Shown here one piece after another: positions 5,690 to 6,527 of a DNA stretch of 6,527 nt. The notes below the pieces were generated by a model that was not told where the DNA came from, did not search any database, and was given only the letters and a program-made list of their open reading frames with translations. The DNA comes from Aphodosoma sp045614825 (GTDB lineage: Bacteria; Bacteroidota; Bacteroidia; Bacteroidales; Paludibacteraceae): contig JAZLDO010000123.1 of NCBI GenBank assembly GCA_045614825.1, forward strand, positions 1 through 6,527, written 5' to 3'. A program made the translations under genes and the position numbers. How positions within the stretch are numbered: position 1 is the first letter of the stretch; each line of letters begins with the position of its first letter.

Positions 5690-6527
5690 ATGAAATCTAT
5701 TATCCACCTTGCCACTGCCCTCATCATCGCTATGGCATTTGCTTCTTGTAGCAACTCAAATCTATCCAACGAAGTTCGCAACGATTTCTCTAATCGTCGT
5801 ACAACTATCAACAACGAAAACCTTTACTCTGTTTTCAACCAACAACTTACCAACGACGAGCGCGATGCTCTCACTTTCCTTTACGCCTATATGCCTCTCG
5901 GCGATATAGCATGCTACGATGGCAATTTCTTCCTCAAAAACGTGCAAACCTCTCTCCAAGCACGTGCCGAAATGCCTTGGGGCAAATCTATCCCCGACCG
6001 CGAATTCCGCCACTTCGTGCTCCCTGTGCGCGTCAACAACGAAAACCTCGACTCTTCTCGTTGGGTCTTCTACAACGAACTAAAACCTCGCATCGAGCAT
6101 CTTTCTCTCTACGATGCTATCCTCGAAGTCAACCACTGGTGCCACGAATACGTCACCTACACCCCATCCGACGCTCGCACCTCATCTCCTCTTGCTTCAA
6201 TCAAAACTGCCTACGCTCGTTGTGGCGAAGAATCTACTTTCCTCGTTGCCGCTCTTCGCTCTGTGGGCATCCCTGCTCGCCAAGTTTATACTCCTCGTTG
6301 GGCACATACCGACGACAATCACGCTTGGGTCGAAGCTTGGGTCGATGGCGAATGGTACTTCCTCGGTGCTTGCGAACCCGAACCTGTACTCAACCTCGGT
6401 TGGTTCAACGCACCTGCTTCGCGCGGAATGCTCATGCACACCAAAGTATTTGGCAAATACGATGGTCCTGAGGAGGTTATGCAACGCACTCCTCTCTTCA
6501 CCGAAATCAACGTAATCGACAACTATG
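5690..6527 (+). CDS. Transglutaminase-like lipoprotein, 3' end missing (first 279 residues)
   Basis: The frame opens at ATG 5690 and stays open to the right edge. A short signal peptide ends in FASC (Cys20), a lipobox with an uncommon Phe at -3. The SNSN after the Cys lacks the acidic residues of Bacteroidota surface-export signals, so the protein may stay facing the periplasm. A transglutaminase-like (papain-fold) domain covers about 140-230. Cys178 in ARCGEES is the likely nucleophile and His211 in DNHAWVEAWVDGEW the likely general base. The usual Asp of the triad is not evident: GACEPEP follows, with Glu229 or Glu231 the nearest acids. The segment LGWFNAPASRGMLMHT and the PEEVM region after the domain resemble large Bacteroidota proteins of this type as I remember them, so more domains may follow outside the window. 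Likely roles are proteolysis or amide chemistry on envelope substrates; the substrate is unknown. Codons end in C far more often than in the thioredoxin gene (CTC, ATC, GTC, CGC). Confidence 0.8.
   Translation, partial: MKSIIHLATALIIAMAFASCSNSNLSNEVRNDFSNRRTTINNENLYSVFNQQLTNDERDALTFLYAYMPLGDIACYDGNFFLKNVQTSLQARAEMPWGKSIPDREFRHFVLPVRVNNENLDSSRWVFYNELKPRIEHLSLYDAILEVNHWCHEYVTYTPSDARTSSPLASIKTAYARCGEESTFLVAALRSVGIPARQVYTPRWAHTDDNHAWVEAWVDGEWYFLGACEPEPVLNLGWFNAPASRGMLMHTKVFGKYDGPEEVMQRTPLFTEINVIDNY

Noticed and set aside
5762..6013. Minus-strand open frame of 83 codons inside the transglutaminase-like gene, and longer plus-strand frames at 5911-6471 and 6114-6515.
   Set aside because: They lie within the true frame starting at 5690, which has a signal peptide and a recognisable Cys/His active site. 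The other frames give low-complexity Arg/Ser/Leu-rich products with no known motif.
5690..6527. Recent horizontal transfer of the transglutaminase-like gene, suggested by its C-ending codons.
   Set aside because: The same C excess is seen on the plus strand across the neighbouring minus-strand genes, so strand skew is a simpler explanation.

Overview
The window looks like a stretch of a low-GC Bacteroidales (Bacteroidota) chromosome. The evidence is the OmpA-family lipoprotein with TPR, PD40 propeller, CRD and OmpA_C domains (the PorE layout), promoters with the Bacteroidota-type -7 motif TAnnTTTG, starts without a clear Shine-Dalgarno sequence, and a transglutaminase-like lipoprotein of a type I associate with Bacteroidales. 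The family or genus cannot be fixed from the sequence alone.

Layout from left to right. (1) Positions 1-300 (+): the 3' part of a thioredoxin gene, lacking about 10 N-terminal residues. (2) 316-353: a bidirectional hairpin terminator shared by the converging thioredoxin and thyA genes. (3) 420-1214 (-): a complete thymidylate synthase gene, thyA, whose residue numbering matches E. coli ThyA. (4) 1215-1410: an intergenic region with a hairpin in the thyA leader and a compact repeat element (1292-1398) made of two copies of a 23-bp palindrome around three 11-bp tandem units. (5) 1411-3384 (-): a PorE-like lipoprotein. (6) 3418-3445: four heptamer repeats in the gap before it. (7) 3445-5358 (-): a secreted metallophosphoesterase fused to a PQQ-type beta-propeller, probably the first gene of an operon with the PorE-like gene. 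(8) 5359-5689: a divergent promoter region with two outward promoters and, between them, a 107-bp element with 19-bp inverted ends around four 11-bp tandem units. (9) From 5690 (+): a transglutaminase-like lipoprotein that runs off the right edge.

How the genes fit together. The phosphoesterase/propeller protein, the PorE-like lipoprotein and the transglutaminase-like lipoprotein all carry export signals and should act in the cell envelope. PorE of Porphyromonas gingivalis tethers the type IX secretion machinery to peptidoglycan, so an envelope role is the best guess for the operon, but no other T9SS gene is visible here. thyA and the thioredoxin gene are housekeeping cytoplasmic genes and form a separate converging pair.

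The most interesting signals are not in the genes. The two intergenic elements share a layout (inverted repeats around 11-bp tandem units) and a short matching core, AGAAAACA-NN-CACAAA, placed just after the tandem units. This suggests two members of one small MITE/minisatellite-like family. A second point is that the thioredoxin appears to have its conserved buried Asp/Lys pair swapped to Lys/Glu.
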